A stretch of DNA of 64,000 nucleotides from an uncultured Clostridia bacterium (lineage in GTDB: Bacteria; Bacillota; Clostridia; TANB77; CAG-508), in contig CAKPLD010000002.1 in assembly GCA_934167225.1 (NCBI GenBank), positions 1 through 64,000 of the forward strand, given 5' to 3'. A program made the position numbers and the translations under genes. Shown here in pieces: positions 39,363 to 47,965 of this stretch. Position 1 is the stretch's first letter. Each line of letters starts with the position of its first letter. The notes beneath the pieces are model-generated. The model did no database searches and was not told the DNA's origin. It saw only the letters and a list, made by a program, of their open reading frames with translations.

Positions 39363-39448
39363 TACTCTGTAATAGTGATTTTGAGGTATTATTTATTATG
39401 TTATAATTTAAATTTTGTATAATAAAACCTACTCTGTAATAGTGATTT
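39361..39448. repeat. two 21-bp direct repeats
   Basis: CCTACTCTGTAATAGTGATT(T) occurs at 39361-39381 and 39428-39448, perfect over 21 bases with a 67-base period. The 15 bases upstream of each copy also agree at about 10 positions. The first copy abuts the inverted-repeat element. No cas gene is near, and two units are too few to call a CRISPR array. Confidence 0.75.
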
Positions 39449-39460
39449 ATATTATTATAA

Positions 39461-40979
39461 TTAGGTGTCTATAAATTGAATTCGTTCGAGGTTTTTGTAG
39501 GCGGGGTCGTAGATATTTTGGCCTGTGTAGTCAAATCTTGAACCATGACAGGGACAGTCCCAAGTTTTGTCTAAATTGTTCCAGGTAAGTAAGCAACCTA
39601 AATGTGTGCAGTTGGGTTTTACGGCGTAAATATTACCGGAAGTATCTTTGTAAATACCAATATCCATGCCATTTAAGCTGATAATTGCACCATTATCATT
39701 TTTTATTTGGGCAATGTTTTCTTGTGGGATATTAATTTTATTTGTAACAAAAGATTTAAAAACTTGCTCAGTCATATTTTTTAATTCGTCTCGGTTTTTT
39801 AAAGGTTTGAATCTTCGAGAGTTGAAAACGAAAGCAAATTTGTTTTCTTTACCGAGTATATCGTCGGTTATAATATTTGCAGAAACATTAGAAGATGTTA
39901 TTCCCCATTTATTAAAACCTGTTGCTACATATACACCATTAAGAGATGATGAATATGAGCCTATATAGGGAATTTTATCTAGGGAAATACAGTCTCTGGT
40001 GTTCCATCTATATAAAATTTCTGAATGGGGATAATGTTTAAAAACAACGTTTTCCAAGGCTTTATAAGTGCTTTTATTATCTGGGGCGAATCCTGTTTTA
40101 TGGTCACTGCCTGCAACAATAAGTATTTTTTTATCTTGAAAATTTGCAGTTCTAAAAGAATAGATTGGTTGGCTAGGATTAATATACATTCCATCAAAAA
40201 GTTGCGAATGAGTATCCACAGCTATGGCATACGATGTAGATTGATACATTTTGGCAAAATAAAATCCGAGATAATTTTTTAAATGGATAGTGTGTGGCAA
40301 CAATTAACCTTGAAGATTTTATTTCGTAATTATTTACATAGGTAATATAATTTTCACCAACTTTTTCAAAATTAGAAGCAGTAGAGTTTTCAAAAATTAA
40401 TGAATTATTTTTTTGAATTGCATTTGCAAGTCCAAACATAAACTTTACAGAATTGAATTGAGCTTGTTTTTCAGTTTTTATTGCACCTCTTATTTTAAAA
40501 GGTAAACCACAATCTGTTACAAACTCGGGAGATTCACCTAAGTTTTGTAAAGCCTTTATTTCCGCATGGATTTTGGTCAATTCATTTTGATTTGTTGTGT
40601 AAACATAATTAGGAAGAAATTCAAAATCACATTCAATATTTTCATCATCAATTATATTTTTTATGTTTCCAATTGCCTCTTTATTTGCAGTAAGGTAAGC
40701 CTTAGCAAATTTTTCCCCATATGAATGAATTAAATAATCATATATTAAATTGTGTTGATAAGTAATTTTGCCAGTTGTATTACCACTAGCTTTTTGACCA
40801 ATTTTATCTTTATCAACAATAATTACGTTAAATCCTAATCTAGATAGATAATATCCGCAACTTAATCCAGTTAAACCTGCACCAATAATGCAAATATCGC
40901 ACTTGTGGTTTTCATCAATTTTATTAAAACTAACTTGTTTATTTATTGAATTTTGCCAGTAAGAAGACAATATAATCAC
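39461..40979 (-). CDS. FAD-dependent oxidoreductase with Rieske domain, +1 shift at CGG
   Basis: About 505 residues if two frames are joined, the normal length of this family. The N-terminal part (from 40979) has the dinucleotide-binding CIIGAGLTGLSCGYYLSRLG (about 29-48) of a DAO-type FAD fold. The C-terminal Rieske [2Fe-2S] domain has CTHLGC and CPCHGSRFD, preceded by GVYVATGFNKWGITSS. The first in-frame CGG (40268-40266) lies where homologs read GFYF; skipping its C yields KLSGFYFAKMYQ. An extra A in the nearby six-A run could also explain the break. Electron partner and substrate are unknown. Monocistronic. Confidence 0.85.
40266..40268 (-). other. in-frame CGG, candidate +1 frameshift site (FAD/Rieske gene)
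   Basis: Minus-strand context TTA TCT CGG ATT. Dropping the C gives TCT GGA TTT TAT TTT, joining the two frames. It is the only in-frame CGG in the upstream frame. Confidence 0.72.
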
Positions 40980-41090
40980 ATCCTTTTATAGTAGTGTACA
41001 ACAAAAAAGAAAAAATATTCAAAAAAAGAACAAATATAAAAAATATCAAGAAAATACGCGTTTTTGTTGAATTTTGTCGAACGATTTATG

Positions 41091-41118
41091 TTGACATTTG
41101 TGGGATTTATGATATAAT
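41091..41118 (+). promoter_or_regulatory. promoter of the coiled-coil gene
   Basis: TTGACA (41091) and TATAAT (41113) with a 16-base gap, about 100 bases before the ATG at 41217. Confidence 0.7.
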
Positions 41119-41216
41119 TTTTACATTAAATCGATTTGATAAACGAAAAATTTTTATATTCCTATATATTTTTATTTTACATCTGAATATCATAATGCAA
41201 AGAAAGAAGGTAGATT

Positions 41217-41594
41217 ATGGAGAAAATAATGTTAGAACAATTTATGAACTTATCAAAACAAATAGGCGAACTCGGGGCTAGAATGGAAGAAGGATTTAAA
41301 AGGCAAGATGAAAAAATGACAGCAATGGAAACAAGGCTAAATGAGAGAATTGATAATGTAGAAGAAAAATTAAATGCAAAGATCGATAATTTTGAAAGTA
41401 ACTTAAATGCAAAGATCGATAATTTTGAAAGTAACTTAAATGCAAAAATTGATAGAGTAGAAGAAAAATTAAGCACAAAAATCGATAATGTAGAGAAAAA
41501 AATAAATGCAAATATGTCGCAAAATATCAAGGATACTGCGGAAATGTTTACAGAGGTATTTAAAGAAATCGAAAAAGTAGGAAATAATTATTAG
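41217..41594 (+). CDS. coiled-coil repeat protein
   Basis: 125 residues, almost entirely predicted coiled coil. Eleven-residue repeats (NAKIDNFESNL and variants RVEEKLSTKID, NVEEKLNAKID) run from about 40 to 95. Two DNA copies (41373-41405 and 41406-41438) are identical 33-base units, so recent duplication. No signal peptide or membrane segment. Resembles small trimeric or tetrameric coiled-coil proteins found in many Firmicutes and phages; function unknown. ATG behind AAGAAGG. Confidence 0.78.
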   Translation: MEKIMLEQFMNLSKQIGELGARMEEGFKRQDEKMTAMETRLNERIDNVEEKLNAKIDNFESNLNAKIDNFESNLNAKIDRVEEKLSTKIDNVEKKINANMSQNIKDTAEMFTEVFKEIEKVGNNY

Positions 41595-41657
41595 TAAAAG
41601 TAGTAAAAAACAAACTAAAGTGTTATAATAAGAAAAAAACAAAAGGAGGAAATAGAT

Positions 41658-43058
41658 TTGAACGAAAATCAAAGAAAAGAATTACTAAACGAAAAACAAT
41701 CAGGATGGTTAGAAACTGATGAAGAAAAATTTGGAAAAATATTTGAATTTTGTAATGGTTACATGGAATTTTTAAATCGTTCCAAAATCGAAAGAGAATT
41801 TGCAGAAAATGCAAGAAAACTAGCAGAAGAACATGGATTTAGAGATGTAAACAGTGTAGAAAAATTAAATGCAGGAGACAAAGTATATTTTGTAAACAGG
41901 GAAAAAAGTGTATATTTAGCCGTAATAGGAGAACAAAAACTAGAAAAAGGTTTACACATAGTAGGAGCACATATAGACTCTCCACGTTTAGATTTAAAAC
42001 CAAATCCATTATACGAAGATGGGGAACTTGCCTATTTTAACACACATTATTATGGAGGAATAAAAAAATACCAATGGACAACAATACCATTAAGTATACA
42101 TGGAGTAATGATAAAAGCAAATGGAGAAAAAATAACAATAAATATTGGAGAAGATGAAACAGACCCAATATTCACAATAACAGACTTATTACCACATTTA
42201 GCAAAAGAGCAATCAGCAAAGAAATTAGGAGAAGCAATAGAAGGAGAAAATTTAGATCTACTAGTTGGAAGTATTCCAATTTTAGATGATGAAGCAAAGC
42301 AAAAGGTAAAATTAAATATATTAAAAATATTAAACGAAAAATATGGAATAACAGAAAAAGACTTTGTAAGTTCAGAATTAGAACTAGTACCAGCATTCAA
42401 AGCTCGTTCTCTAGGTTTTGATTATGGAATGGTAGCAGCTTATGGACAAGATGATAAAGTATGTAGTTATACAGCATTAAAAGCATTAATGGAAATAGAA
42501 AGACCTCAAAAAACAGCAATATGCATTCTTTCTGATAAAGAAGAAATAGGAAGTGTAGGAAATACTGGTATGGAATCACATGTATTTGATTACTTTATAT
42601 CAGAACTATTAAACAAAACAGGAGAAAACAGAGTAAATTTATTAGACAAAGTATTTTGTTACTCAAAAATGTTATCATCAGATGTTGATGCAGGATTTGA
42701 TCCATTATATGCATCTGTTTCAGACAGAAACAACTGTGGATATTTATCAAAAGGTATAACTTTAAATAAATATACTGGTTCAAGAGGAAAATCGGGAGCT
42801 TCAGATGCAAATGCCGAATTTGTAGCTTGGGTCAGAAATCTTTTTGAAACAAACAATATAAAATACCAAGTGTCAGAACTTGGAAAAGTAGATGTTGGCG
42901 GTGGAGGAACAATTGCTTACATTTTAGCAAATAAAGGTGTAGATGTAATAGATTGTGGAGTTCCTGTTTTATCAATGCATGCTCCTTACGAAGTTACAAG
43001 TAAGTTTGATATTTTCGAAGCTTATAGAGCTTATAAAGCTTTTTGGAATAAGGATTAA
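41658..43058 (+). CDS. M18-family aminopeptidase
   Basis: 466 residues, TTG start behind AAAGGAGG. Zinc-ligand motifs of the M18 fold are present: VGAHIDSPRLDLKP (about 98), LSDKEEIGSVG (about 291), SSDVDAGFDP (about 338) and the C-terminal CGVPVLSMHAPYE (about 438). Cytosolic dinuclear zinc peptidase removing N-terminal residues from peptides. A promoter-length gap of 63 bases separates it from the coiled-coil gene. It ends at a bidirectional terminator shared with fic. Confidence 0.94.
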   Translation: MNENQRKELLNEKQSGWLETDEEKFGKIFEFCNGYMEFLNRSKIEREFAENARKLAEEHGFRDVNSVEKLNAGDKVYFVNREKSVYLAVIGEQKLEKGLHIVGAHIDSPRLDLKPNPLYEDGELAYFNTHYYGGIKKYQWTTIPLSIHGVMIKANGEKITINIGEDETDPIFTITDLLPHLAKEQSAKKLGEAIEGENLDLLVGSIPILDDEAKQKVKLNILKILNEKYGITEKDFVSSELELVPAFKARSLGFDYGMVAAYGQDDKVCSYTALKALMEIERPQKTAICILSDKEEIGSVGNTGMESHVFDYFISELLNKTGENRVNLLDKVFCYSKMLSSDVDAGFDPLYASVSDRNNCGYLSKGITLNKYTGSRGKSGASDANAEFVAWVRNLFETNNIKYQVSELGKVDVGGGGTIAYILANKGVDVIDCGVPVLSMHAPYEVTSKFDIFEAYRAYKAFWNKD

Positions 43059-43067
43059 AATAAAAAA

Positions 43068-43103
43068 TGTAGATGAAAATTGAGTTTCATCTACATTTAT
43101 TTA
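43068..43103. terminator. bidirectional terminator
   Basis: AAATGTAGATGAAA pairs with TTTCATCTACATTT. It lies between the convergent M18 and Fic genes and overlaps the Fic stop region. Confidence 0.85.
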
Positions 43104-43827
43104 CTTCTTTGCTAATCTGGTCAATTAACTCTATAAAATCACTTAATTTAATATCTAATCGTAATTGGCATTTTTTAAATACAGAAACCAAAGCATCTAA
43201 ATTATTAGTAGTTTGAGCTTGATATAAGCTACGTCTATATTCAGTATTATACTCATTATCAATAGCAATGAGATCAACATCGTTTTCTATACATTGTTTT
43301 AAAATAATAAATCTACCTATACGGCCATTACCATCTTGAAAAGGATGAATTTGTTCGAATTTTTGATGAAAATTAGCAATAGCAAATATATCTTTTTTAC
43401 TTTCTTTCCAATCTTCTAAAAGATTAAAAATATTATTTTCAACTAAATGAGGTTCACACAATTTTAAATCCGTTTTTGAAAGTCTATTTGAATATTTTTT
43501 CCATTTACCAATATTATCTATCTCATCATCAATGGTTCCTTTTTTTAATATTCGATGCCATTCCCATAATAAATATTTGTCTAAGGGGTCGCCTAAGGTA
43601 TTTATTACTATATCAAATAATTCTAATGAATTTGTTGTTTCAATGACATCGTCTAGAAAATGTTCACCAATTACTTTCTTTTGTTCTAACAAATCGGCTA
43701 AATTATCTCTACTAAAAGTACTGCCTTCAAGTTTATTGGAATGATATAAATATTCTATTTTTATGGCGTCATAAACGGAATTTTTAATTTTTGATAATTT
43801 TTGCATTGTTTTTATATTTATTTTCAT
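43087..43827 (-). CDS. Fic-family protein
   Basis: 246 residues. The catalytic Fic loop HPFQDGNGRIGRF (about 165-177) is intact. An N-terminal SNKLEGSTFSRDNL (about 30-43) resembles the inhibitory (S/T)xxxE(G/N) helix of class II Fic proteins. Fic enzymes transfer AMP or other phosphate-containing groups to target proteins; the inhibitory helix would keep it off. Located in an accessory-looking stretch with unknown genes. Monocistronic. Confidence 0.93.
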   Translation of the reverse strand: MKINIKTMQKLSKIKNSVYDAIKIEYLYHSNKLEGSTFSRDNLADLLEQKKVIGEHFLDDVIETTNSLELFDIVINTLGDPLDKYLLWEWHRILKKGTIDDEIDNIGKWKKYSNRLSKTDLKLCEPHLVENNIFNLLEDWKESKKDIFAIANFHQKFEQIHPFQDGNGRIGRFIILKQCIENDVDLIAIDNEYNTEYRRSLYQAQTTNNLDALVSVFKKCQLRLDIKLSDFIELIDQISKEVNKCR

Positions 43828-43852
43828 GGAAACACCTCGTTTTATTAAAATT

Positions 43853-43890
43853 CCCCCTCAACAAAATTAAGATATTTTGTTGAGGGGGTA
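43853..43890 (-). terminator. terminator after tRNA-Arg
   Basis: CCCCCTCAACAAAAT pairs perfectly with ATTTTGTTGAGGGGG. A very stable hairpin immediately downstream of the tRNA on the minus strand. Confidence 0.85.
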
Positions 43891-43894
43891 TATA

Positions 43895-43971
<77 letters not shown>

Positions 43972-44178
43972 ATATCAAATCAACAGAACTATAATAACAT
44001 AAAAAAGTAAAGTTGTCAATAAAAAATGCTAAAAAAATACAAGTTTTAAGTTAACATAAAAGGTTAAAGCAAATGTCTGTAAAAAATGACTATAAAAAGA
44101 AATTTATTAAGGTCATACTAAAATTATTATAAATATGTTACATAGTATCTATTCATAGTTGATTTGTATCAATATAAA

Positions 44179-44454
44179 TTAAATCATATTTTCATCTTTT
44201 AGATCTTTTAAAAAATCTGCTAAAAATTCTTCAACTGGAACATTGAATATGATTGATAAACCAAATAGTTCATAGTCTTTTAAAATACGATTGCCTGTTT
44301 CTAATTTGTGGAGTGAAGGCTTTGAAATATCGATACCAATAAGCGCTAATTTTGTTGATAAATCAGAAAGAGATAATTTATTTTTCATACGTAATTCTTT
44401 AATTTTTTTTCCTGTTACGTTTAAACGTTCATTATATTTACTGCATTGATACAT
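44179..44454 (-). CDS. XRE-family regulator
   Basis: 91 residues. HTH_3 domain (about 14-72): KKIKELRMKNKLSLSDLSTKL, then ISKPSLHKLETGNR as recognition helix. Divergent from the unknown gene pair at 44806. A 19-base palindrome lies upstream of its own start (44516-44534), and a near-identical one overlaps the start of transcription of the divergent pair (44651-44669), so it probably represses both. Confidence 0.88.
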   Translation of the reverse strand: MYQCSKYNERLNVTGKKIKELRMKNKLSLSDLSTKLALIGIDISKPSLHKLETGNRILKDYELFGLSIIFNVPVEEFLADFLKDLKDENMI

Positions 44455-44515
44455 TTTATTTTGATCCTTTTCTATATATTTTTAATTTTTATTTTATACA
44501 ATTATTAAAATTATA

Positions 44516-44534
44516 TGTATCTACTAGCGATACA
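44516..44534. promoter_or_regulatory. operator-like palindrome 1
   Basis: TGTATC-7-GATACA, sharing the core GTATC.ACT..CGATAC with the site at 44651. It lies about 62 bases upstream of the XRE start. Confidence 0.65.
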
Positions 44535-44611
44535 ACGATATATATTATTGGTTATTTTAAGTATCAAAAATTATATAAATTTACATAAAATACTAAAAAA
44601 TCAAAAAAGTG

Positions 44612-44640
44612 TTGACAAAAGTTTAAAAATGGTGTATTCT
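44612..44640 (+). promoter_or_regulatory. promoter of the 44806-46005 pair
   Basis: TTGACA (44612) and TATTCT (44635) with exactly 17 bases between. The second operator begins 11 bases after the -10 box. Confidence 0.8.
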
Positions 44641-44650
44641 AATAATGAAA

Positions 44651-44669
44651 CGTATCCACTGACGATACG
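44651..44669. promoter_or_regulatory. operator-like palindrome 2
   Basis: CGTATC-7-GATACG around the predicted transcription start: the right place for repression by the divergent XRE protein. Confidence 0.7.
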
Positions 44670-44805
44670 AAAACACAAAAAAGAAAAAATTCTAATGGAT
44701 AAAAATAAGAGATGAATTATATTTGTTATTTGTATTCAAAAAGTAGCTACTAAAAAAATTACAGTTGAGAAATTGAAAATGTGAATTTATTAAGGAGGAT
44801 ATTGT

Positions 44806-45570
44806 ATGAAAGATGAAAGAGAAAGGCAAATAAGGAGAATATTGAATAAGTATGAATGTATGGGTAGGGCTGGTGAAGGTGAACGTTTTCGAGTTCATTA
44901 TCAAAAAGATGGAGCTTCAAATGAGGTCGGTTATGTATGCGGAACAATTGACAGAGAAAAAAATGGAGATATGATAGACGAGTTGGAAGAGCTTGGATTT
45001 AAAGTTATGTATCCAATGGGTTTAAAACCAAACCTTTTAGCAAATAAAAAAGAAGATGAAAAAGAAGAATTAGTAAATATTTTGATACATAACAGTCAAA
45101 GGACGAGTGCATTGATTGTAGATAGAAATGAACAACACCATACAGCGGAGCTTCTAAATACAATTATGAGCCACTATCAATGGGGGTTACGTTTATATGC
45201 TGGGTATGGATTGGCAGGCCAAGGAGCGAAAAATGCTACAAAAGAAGGCAGATATAGACCATTACTTGATAGTCGTAGTGAGGATAATATTTTTTACAGA
45301 AGCGATCCGAGATTGATTGACGAGGGTATGGGATTTGAAGAAAGATTAGAAAGCGTCGGTTTTGATTGTAAATGGGCAGATGATAGAGGAGCGCGATTTA
45401 AAGTAAAAACAGATGACAATATTAAAATACAGAAAGTTGATCAATCTAGTTTCAAAAAAGCTTATTATAAAGCAAAAACGACTATAAAAGATGTTTTTAA
45501 TAAAATAAAAAATTTAAAACAAAGGGATAAACAGGAAACAGTTAAAGGAACAGAAGAAATTGAGAGGTAG
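44806..45570 (+). CDS. unknown protein in XRE-controlled operon
   Basis: 254 residues, ATG behind AAGGAGGATAT. I do not recognise a family. No signal peptide or membrane segment. A glycine-rich middle (WGLRLYAGYGLAGQGAKN, about 126-143) and conserved-looking KATKEGRY and DDRGARFKV stretches stand out; the C-terminal 50 residues are Lys rich. It is followed directly by another unknown gene and is likely repressed by the divergent XRE protein, a layout common to phage-derived or stress modules. Confidence 0.75.
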   Translation: MKDERERQIRRILNKYECMGRAGEGERFRVHYQKDGASNEVGYVCGTIDREKNGDMIDELEELGFKVMYPMGLKPNLLANKKEDEKEELVNILIHNSQRTSALIVDRNEQHHTAELLNTIMSHYQWGLRLYAGYGLAGQGAKNATKEGRYRPLLDSRSEDNIFYRSDPRLIDEGMGFEERLESVGFDCKWADDRGARFKVKTDDNIKIQKVDQSSFKKAYYKAKTTIKDVFNKIKNLKQRDKQETVKGTEEIER

Positions 45571-45579
45571 GTGTTACAT

Positions 45580-46005
45580 ATGAAAGAAAATTATGCAATA
45601 GCATTTAGAGAAGTAATAGAGGTATTAGCTAATTCTAGTAGTGATATAGTCGAGAAAATACCGAAGTCATTTATGAATTTTTTATTGGAAAATTGTGATA
45701 AAGATTATATTCCAGTTATTAATTTTTGCGATGATTTTTGGGAAGATAATTTAAGAGAAGAGACACAAGCTATTTTAGCTCTAATTTATAGAGATTATAT
45801 TGTAGATAAAGAAATGAGAAAAGAATTATTGACTCAAGAGGAAAAAGAATATAACGATAAATATAATGTAGAAAACTTATTTAAAAAAGAAATAAAAAAA
45901 GAAAATAATCAAAATGAAAATAATACAGCATTAGTTGAAGTAAAAAAAACAGCCTGGTATAAAAAAATATATAATAAATTATTACAAATATTTGGAAAAA
46001 AATAG
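45580..46005 (+). CDS. unknown protein, second gene of the pair
   Basis: 141 residues. ATG at 45580 (behind GAGAGGTAGG) is preferred to an in-frame GTG at 45571. Helical and charged: YAIAFREVIEVLANSS at the start, a conserved-looking NLREETQAILALIYRDYIV (about 64-82) and a Lys/Trp C-terminal tail. Similar small proteins of unknown function occur in Clostridia; no role is assigned. Nine bases after the first gene, so co-transcribed. Confidence 0.72.
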   Translation: MKENYAIAFREVIEVLANSSSDIVEKIPKSFMNFLLENCDKDYIPVINFCDDFWEDNLREETQAILALIYRDYIVDKEMRKELLTQEEKEYNDKYNVENLFKKEIKKENNQNENNTALVEVKKTAWYKKIYNKLLQIFGKK

Positions 46006-46025
46006 TAAAGAAATAAAGTTAATAA

Positions 46026-46072
46026 AAATAGCGAATTAGAAAATGAATTTTGCTAATTCACTATTTTGTTTC
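46026..46072 (+). terminator. terminator
   Basis: AATAGCGAATTAG pairs with CTAATTCACTATT (one mismatch), followed by T residues. Confidence 0.75.
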
Positions 46073-46152
46073 AAAAATCTTAAGCTCTACCTAAGATAAC
46101 ACTACAATGAAAATACAACAACCAATAAATCTATAAAAACCAATATTTATCC

Positions 46153-46197
46153 AAAACGCCCGAAATCTAAAAATCCCTAGATTTCAGGCGTTTTTTC
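46153..46197 (+). terminator. terminator
   Basis: AAAACGCCCGAAATCTA pairs with TAGATTTCAGGCGTTTT (one mismatch), followed by a T run; works on both strands. Confidence 0.82.
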
Positions 46198-46321
46198 ATT
46201 CCTAAAAAACACCTATCCCAAAATATTGTGAACTTTCTGTGAAAAACATTTACAACCAAAGCCATAAATGATAATATAATAATGTTAAATCAAAGAAAAA
46301 ATAAATAAGGAGGAACCACCC

Positions 46322-47266
46322 GTGATTGAGGTAAAAAATGTCACAAAAAAATACGGAAGCTTTGTAGCCGTAGACGATATCAGCTTTACTATAAAAGACG
46401 GAGAAGTTGTAGGATTCCTAGGACCAAATGGAGCAGGAAAAAGTACAACAATGAACATGATAACAGGTTATATTGAGCAAACAGAAGGAAACATTATAGT
46501 AGATGGCTATGATACAATAAAAAAATCAAAAAAAGCAAAGAAAGAAATAGGTTATATGCCAGAAGGAGTACCATTATATACAGATTTAACAGTAAAAGAA
46601 TTTGTAACATACATGGCAGAACTAAGAAAAGTAGACAAAAAGACCAAAAAAGAAAAAGTACAAAATGTGCTTAAAGAAACTGGGCTAGACCAAATTCAAA
46701 ACAAACTAATAAAAAACTTATCAAGAGGACAAAAACAAAGAGTAAGTTTAGCAGGAACATTAGTTGCAGATCCAAAAATACTAATACTAGATGAACCAAC
46801 AGTAGGACTAGATCCAAAACAAATTACGGAAATAAGAAGTTTAATAAAAAATCTAGGAAAAAAACACACCGTAATATTAAGCTCTCACATTTTGTCAGAA
46901 GTAAGCCAAATATGTGACAGAGTAATAATAATAAATAAAGGAAAAATAGTAGCAGTAGATACGCCTGAAAACCTAGAAAAGAAAGTATCAGACAATAATA
47001 TTGTTTATGTAACAGTAGAAGACAAAGAAGGCAAAGTAGCAAGTATGAAAGAAAAAATAGCAGGAATAAAAGAAATAAAACTAGTAAAAGAAAACGAAGA
47101 CAAAACAAAACAATATGAAATAATAGGAGAAAACAACATAAATCTAAACAAAACAATATTTAGTGAATTTGCAAAAGAAAATATTACAATAGTAGAAATG
47201 AAAAAAGCAGAAGCAACACTTGAAGATGCATTTATGAAAATAATAAAAGAAGGAGGAGATAAATAA
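46322..47266 (+). CDS. ABC transporter ATPase (GldA-like)
   Basis: 314 residues, GTG start behind AAGGAGGAACC. Walker A GPNGAGKST (about 37), signature NLSRGQKQRV (about 137), Walker B ILILDEPTVGLDP (about 155) and H-loop LSSHILSEV are present. A C-terminal extra domain (about 225-314) is typical of drug or lipid export ATPases. It is the first gene of a three-gene operon matching the GldA-GldF-GldG set, which in most bacteria is a putative exporter unrelated to gliding. Substrate unknown. Confidence 0.92.
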   Translation: MIEVKNVTKKYGSFVAVDDISFTIKDGEVVGFLGPNGAGKSTTMNMITGYIEQTEGNIIVDGYDTIKKSKKAKKEIGYMPEGVPLYTDLTVKEFVTYMAELRKVDKKTKKEKVQNVLKETGLDQIQNKLIKNLSRGQKQRVSLAGTLVADPKILILDEPTVGLDPKQITEIRSLIKNLGKKHTVILSSHILSEVSQICDRVIIINKGKIVAVDTPENLEKKVSDNNIVYVTVEDKEGKVASMKEKIAGIKEIKLVKENEDKTKQYEIIGENNINLNKTIFSEFAKENITIVEMKKAEATLEDAFMKIIKEGGDK

Positions 47267-47949
47267 TGGGAGCAGTAATAAAAAAAGAACTAAAAAATTA
47301 CTTCTTATCTCCAATAGGATATGTTGTAATAGGAATATTTTTATTAGCATTTAGTAGTTTCTTCTTTTTAACTACAATAAATCAATCAAGTATTGATTTA
47401 ACATATCTATTTTACTATACTGCATTATATGGACTAATGTTTATAGTACCACTTCTTACAATGTGGACATTTTCAGGAGAAAGAAAATCAGGAACAGACC
47501 AATTACTATTAACATCACCAGTTAGCGTGTTAGGAGTTGTAATTGCAAAATTCCTATCAGCACTACTTTTAATAGTAATACCAGTTATATGTACATTAAT
47601 GTATTTTGGAATTTTATGTTTCTTTGAAATGCCAAATGTTCCAATATATTTAACATCAATGTTAGGATTTTTACTACTTTCAATGACATATATATCATTT
47701 GGAATACTAGCATCAAGCCTTACAGAATCACCAATAATTGCAGGAATAGTAACTTTTGGATTTGTATTTGCAGCAACATGGGTTCCATATTTAGTAGATA
47801 GTTTATCAAATTTATCATTAATGGATCAATTTATAAATTTCCTATATGGACAAATAAATATAGGTTCTTGTGTATTATTTGTAACACTAACAATAGCTTG
47901 TATTTTAATAACAATGATAATTATGCAAAGAAGAAAAAGCGTAAAATAG
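47266..47949 (+). CDS. ABC transporter permease (GldF-like)
   Basis: 227 residues with six membrane helices of the ABC-2 type. The N-terminus KKELKNYFLSPIGYVVIGIF and MWTFSGERKSGTDQLLLTSPVS are characteristic of this permease family. Its ATG lies 1 base inside the ATPase stop (overlap), so translation is coupled. Acts as the membrane part of the exporter. Confidence 0.92.
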   Translation: MGAVIKKELKNYFLSPIGYVVIGIFLLAFSSFFFLTTINQSSIDLTYLFYYTALYGLMFIVPLLTMWTFSGERKSGTDQLLLTSPVSVLGVVIAKFLSALLLIVIPVICTLMYFGILCFFEMPNVPIYLTSMLGFLLLSMTYISFGILASSLTESPIIAGIVTFGFVFAATWVPYLVDSLSNLSLMDQFINFLYGQINIGSCVLFVTLTIACILITMIIMQRRKSVK

Positions 47950-47965
47950 GAAAGGAGTAGGAAAA

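Larger units (their letters stand above)
44455..44805. other. divergent regulatory region
   Basis: About 350 bases between the XRE gene and the unknown pair. It holds two matching palindromic operators and one consensus promoter. I see no convincing small gene. Confidence 0.6.
46006..46321. other. gene-free gap with two terminators
   Basis: About 315 bases. It contains two intrinsic terminators (46026-46072 and 46153-46197), then a short AT-rich stretch leading to the ABC operon. No ORF of note. Confidence 0.7.

Noticed and set aside
39361..39448. CRISPR array
   Set aside because: Only two repeat copies with degenerate flanks and no cas gene in the window.
40258..40290. Homopolymer slip (six A) as the cause of the FAD/Rieske frame break
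   Set aside because: It would also restore the frame, so it is not excluded for this gene alone. It cannot explain the other four breaks, which have no homopolymer but all have an in-frame CGG.
44515..44715. 66-residue ORF in the XRE divergent region
   Set aside because: No ribosome site, and it spans the promoter and both operator-like palindromes; the composition is that of non-coding AT-rich DNA.
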